A stretch of DNA of 64,000 nucleotides from Desulfarculus baarsii DSM 2075 (GTDB taxonomy: Bacteria > Desulfobacterota > Desulfarculia > Desulfarculales > Desulfarculaceae): contig NC_014365.1 in NCBI RefSeq assembly GCF_000143965.1, forward strand, positions 3,127,501 to 3,191,500, in the 5' to 3' direction. Made by a program: the position numbers and the translations under genes. The notes beneath the pieces are model-generated. The model was not told where the DNA came from. It ran no database searches and saw nothing but the letters and a program-made list of their open reading frames with translations. This document shows, piece after piece, positions 63,038-64,000 of this stretch; position 1 is the stretch's first letter; each line of letters starts with the position of its first letter.

Positions 63038-64000
63038 ATCGGGGGCTGATCGCCGCCATCGTGGTGATTGCCGTCTGCCTGGCGGCGGTGGCCGGCTATT
63101 TCGGCGGCCGGACCCTGCTGCTCAACCACACCGCCGGCATCGGCGACAAGGACGTGGTGGTGGAGATTCCTCCGGGGGCCGGGGTGCGGGCCGTGGCCGA
63201 TCTGCTGGGTCGGGCCGACGTGGTCTCCAGCCCCAACCTCTTTTGGCTGACCACCCGCCTGACCTCGGCCGACGGGCCGATCCTGGCCGGCGAATACAAG
63301 CTGAGCCCGGCCATGACCTATGGCGGAATCCTGCGCGTGCTGCGTCAGGGCAAGGTGCTGCTGCACACGGTGGTGCTGCCCGAGGGCCTGACCATGGCCC
63401 AGGCCGTGGGACGGCTGGCCCAGGCCGGGCTGATCGACGAACAAAAGGCCCTGGCCTTGTGCGGCGACAAAGGCTTCGTGACGGCCATGGGCCTGGCCGG
63501 CCCGAACATGGAAGGCTACCTGTTCCCCGACACCTATCACCTGGCCAAGGGCCTGGGTGAACGGCGGATTCTGGGCCTGCTGGCGCGCCGCTTCCTGACG
63601 GCCTGGCGCGTGGTCGAGCAGCGGGCTTCCGCCCAAAAACTGGGCATGGCTCAAACCGTGACCCTGGCCAGCATCATCGAGGCCGAGGCCAAGTTGGCCA
63701 ACGAACGGCCGCTGATCAGCGCCGTTTACCACAACCGCCTGCGCGCCGGCATGCTCCTGCAAGCCGACCCCACGGTGATCTACGGCCTGGGCGGGCTCAA
63801 GCGACCGCTCAACCGCGCCGACCTGGCCGTGGACACGCCCTACAACACCTACCTGCGGCCCGGCCTGCCGCCGGGGCCCATCTGCAACCCCGGCCTGGCC
63901 AGCCTGGAGGCGGCGGTGGCCCCGGCCACGGTGGATTACCTCTACTTCGTGGCCAAGGGCGACGGCGGCCACGCCTTCAGCGCCGATTACCGCGACCAGG
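63034..64000 (+). CDS. mltG: Endolytic peptidoglycan transglycosylase, partial (runs off window)
   Basis: About 322 codons, open to the right edge. A single N-terminal transmembrane helix (about 5-27), a LysM-like subdomain (V-V-V-E-I-P-P-G-A-G-V), then the YceG/MltG catalytic domain: A-S-I-I-E-A-E-A (catalytic Glu), S-A-V-Y-H-N-R-L, M-L-L-Q-A-D-P-T-V-I-Y-G-L and P-Y-N-T-Y-L-R-P-G-L-P-P-G-P-I-C-N-P-G. MltG ends nascent glycan strands during cell-wall synthesis. The remaining C-terminus, about 20-30 residues, lies outside the window. Confidence 0.93.
   Translation, partial: MNRGLIAAIVVIAVCLAAVAGYFGGRTLLLNHTAGIGDKDVVVEIPPGAGVRAVADLLGRADVVSSPNLFWLTTRLTSADGPILAGEYKLSPAMTYGGILRVLRQGKVLLHTVVLPEGLTMAQAVGRLAQAGLIDEQKALALCGDKGFVTAMGLAGPNMEGYLFPDTYHLAKGLGERRILGLLARRFLTAWRVVEQRASAQKLGMAQTVTLASIIEAEAKLANERPLISAVYHNRLRAGMLLQADPTVIYGLGGLKRPLNRADLAVDTPYNTYLRPGLPPGPICNPGLASLEAAVAPATVDYLYFVAKGDGGHAFSADYRDQ

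Overview
The window is a GC-rich, gene-dense chromosome segment of an anaerobic Gram-negative bacterium. I infer a Desulfobacterota (former Deltaproteobacteria) host, possibly a Desulfarculus-like sulfate reducer. The grounds are a 2-oxoacid:ferredoxin oxidoreductase, a NADH diaphorase trio of the hydrogenase/formate dehydrogenase type, a molybdopterin enzyme, SelB, NtrC and PAS kinases, and outer-membrane systems (TonB receptor, LolA-like, MMPL). Species identity cannot be proven from the sequence alone.

Layout. 1-5.8 kb: a leftward metal/siderophore-uptake-like cluster (two DUF4198 paralogues, a small exported protein, a TonB receptor, an AraC-type regulator). 5.8-7.0 kb: a complete IS481-family element that has cut off the 5' end of the AraC gene and the 3' end of a DUF1302 outer-membrane gene. 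7.0-11.7 kb: the rest of that marR-MMPL-LolA-like-DUF1302 export operon. About 1.6-12.6 kb is visibly AT-richer than the rest and looks acquired. 12.7-18.7 kb: NuoE/NuoF/HoxU-like genes facing a ferredoxin-type subunit and a molybdopterin oxidoreductase across a bidirectional terminator. 18.8-25.3 kb: CheW, a PAS sensor kinase/sigma54 activator pair, and a glycyl-radical-enzyme homologue that lacks both catalytic signatures. 25.4-30.6 kb: two CxxCxxCC-type proteins, korDABC and a receiver protein. 30.8-37.1 kb: two small unknowns, a Rossmann-PAS-histidine kinase, tRNA-Lys, tRNA-Glu, a lipoprotein, an NCS2 permease fused to an ATPase-like domain, and tRNA-Arg.

37.2-49.1 kb is mostly housekeeping on the plus strand: alr, a small Cys protein coupled to argS, a SPOR protein, an ArgA-like acetyltransferase, TldE/PmbA, an M23 peptidase, secA and an orphan branched-chain-type binding protein. 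49.2-55.9 kb holds a highly structured ~228-bp MITE-like repeat and then a rare cassette: a DUF2298 (Chlor_Arch_YYY) protein, a TIGR03663/Agl23 protein, a family 2 glycosyltransferase and a UDP-galactopyranose-mutase-like flavoprotein. This is probably a surface glycosylation system otherwise typical of Archaea and Chloroflexi. 56.1-64 kb: argJ, pgeF, pyrK, a transglutaminase-like gene, pyrD, selB, ruvX and the start of mltG, which runs off the right edge.

The strongest second-look items are the Chlor_Arch_YYY/Agl23 cassette, the cysteine-less and glycine-less glycyl radical enzyme homologue, the IS-associated double truncation, the structured repeat at 49.2 kb and the unusual domain fusions.
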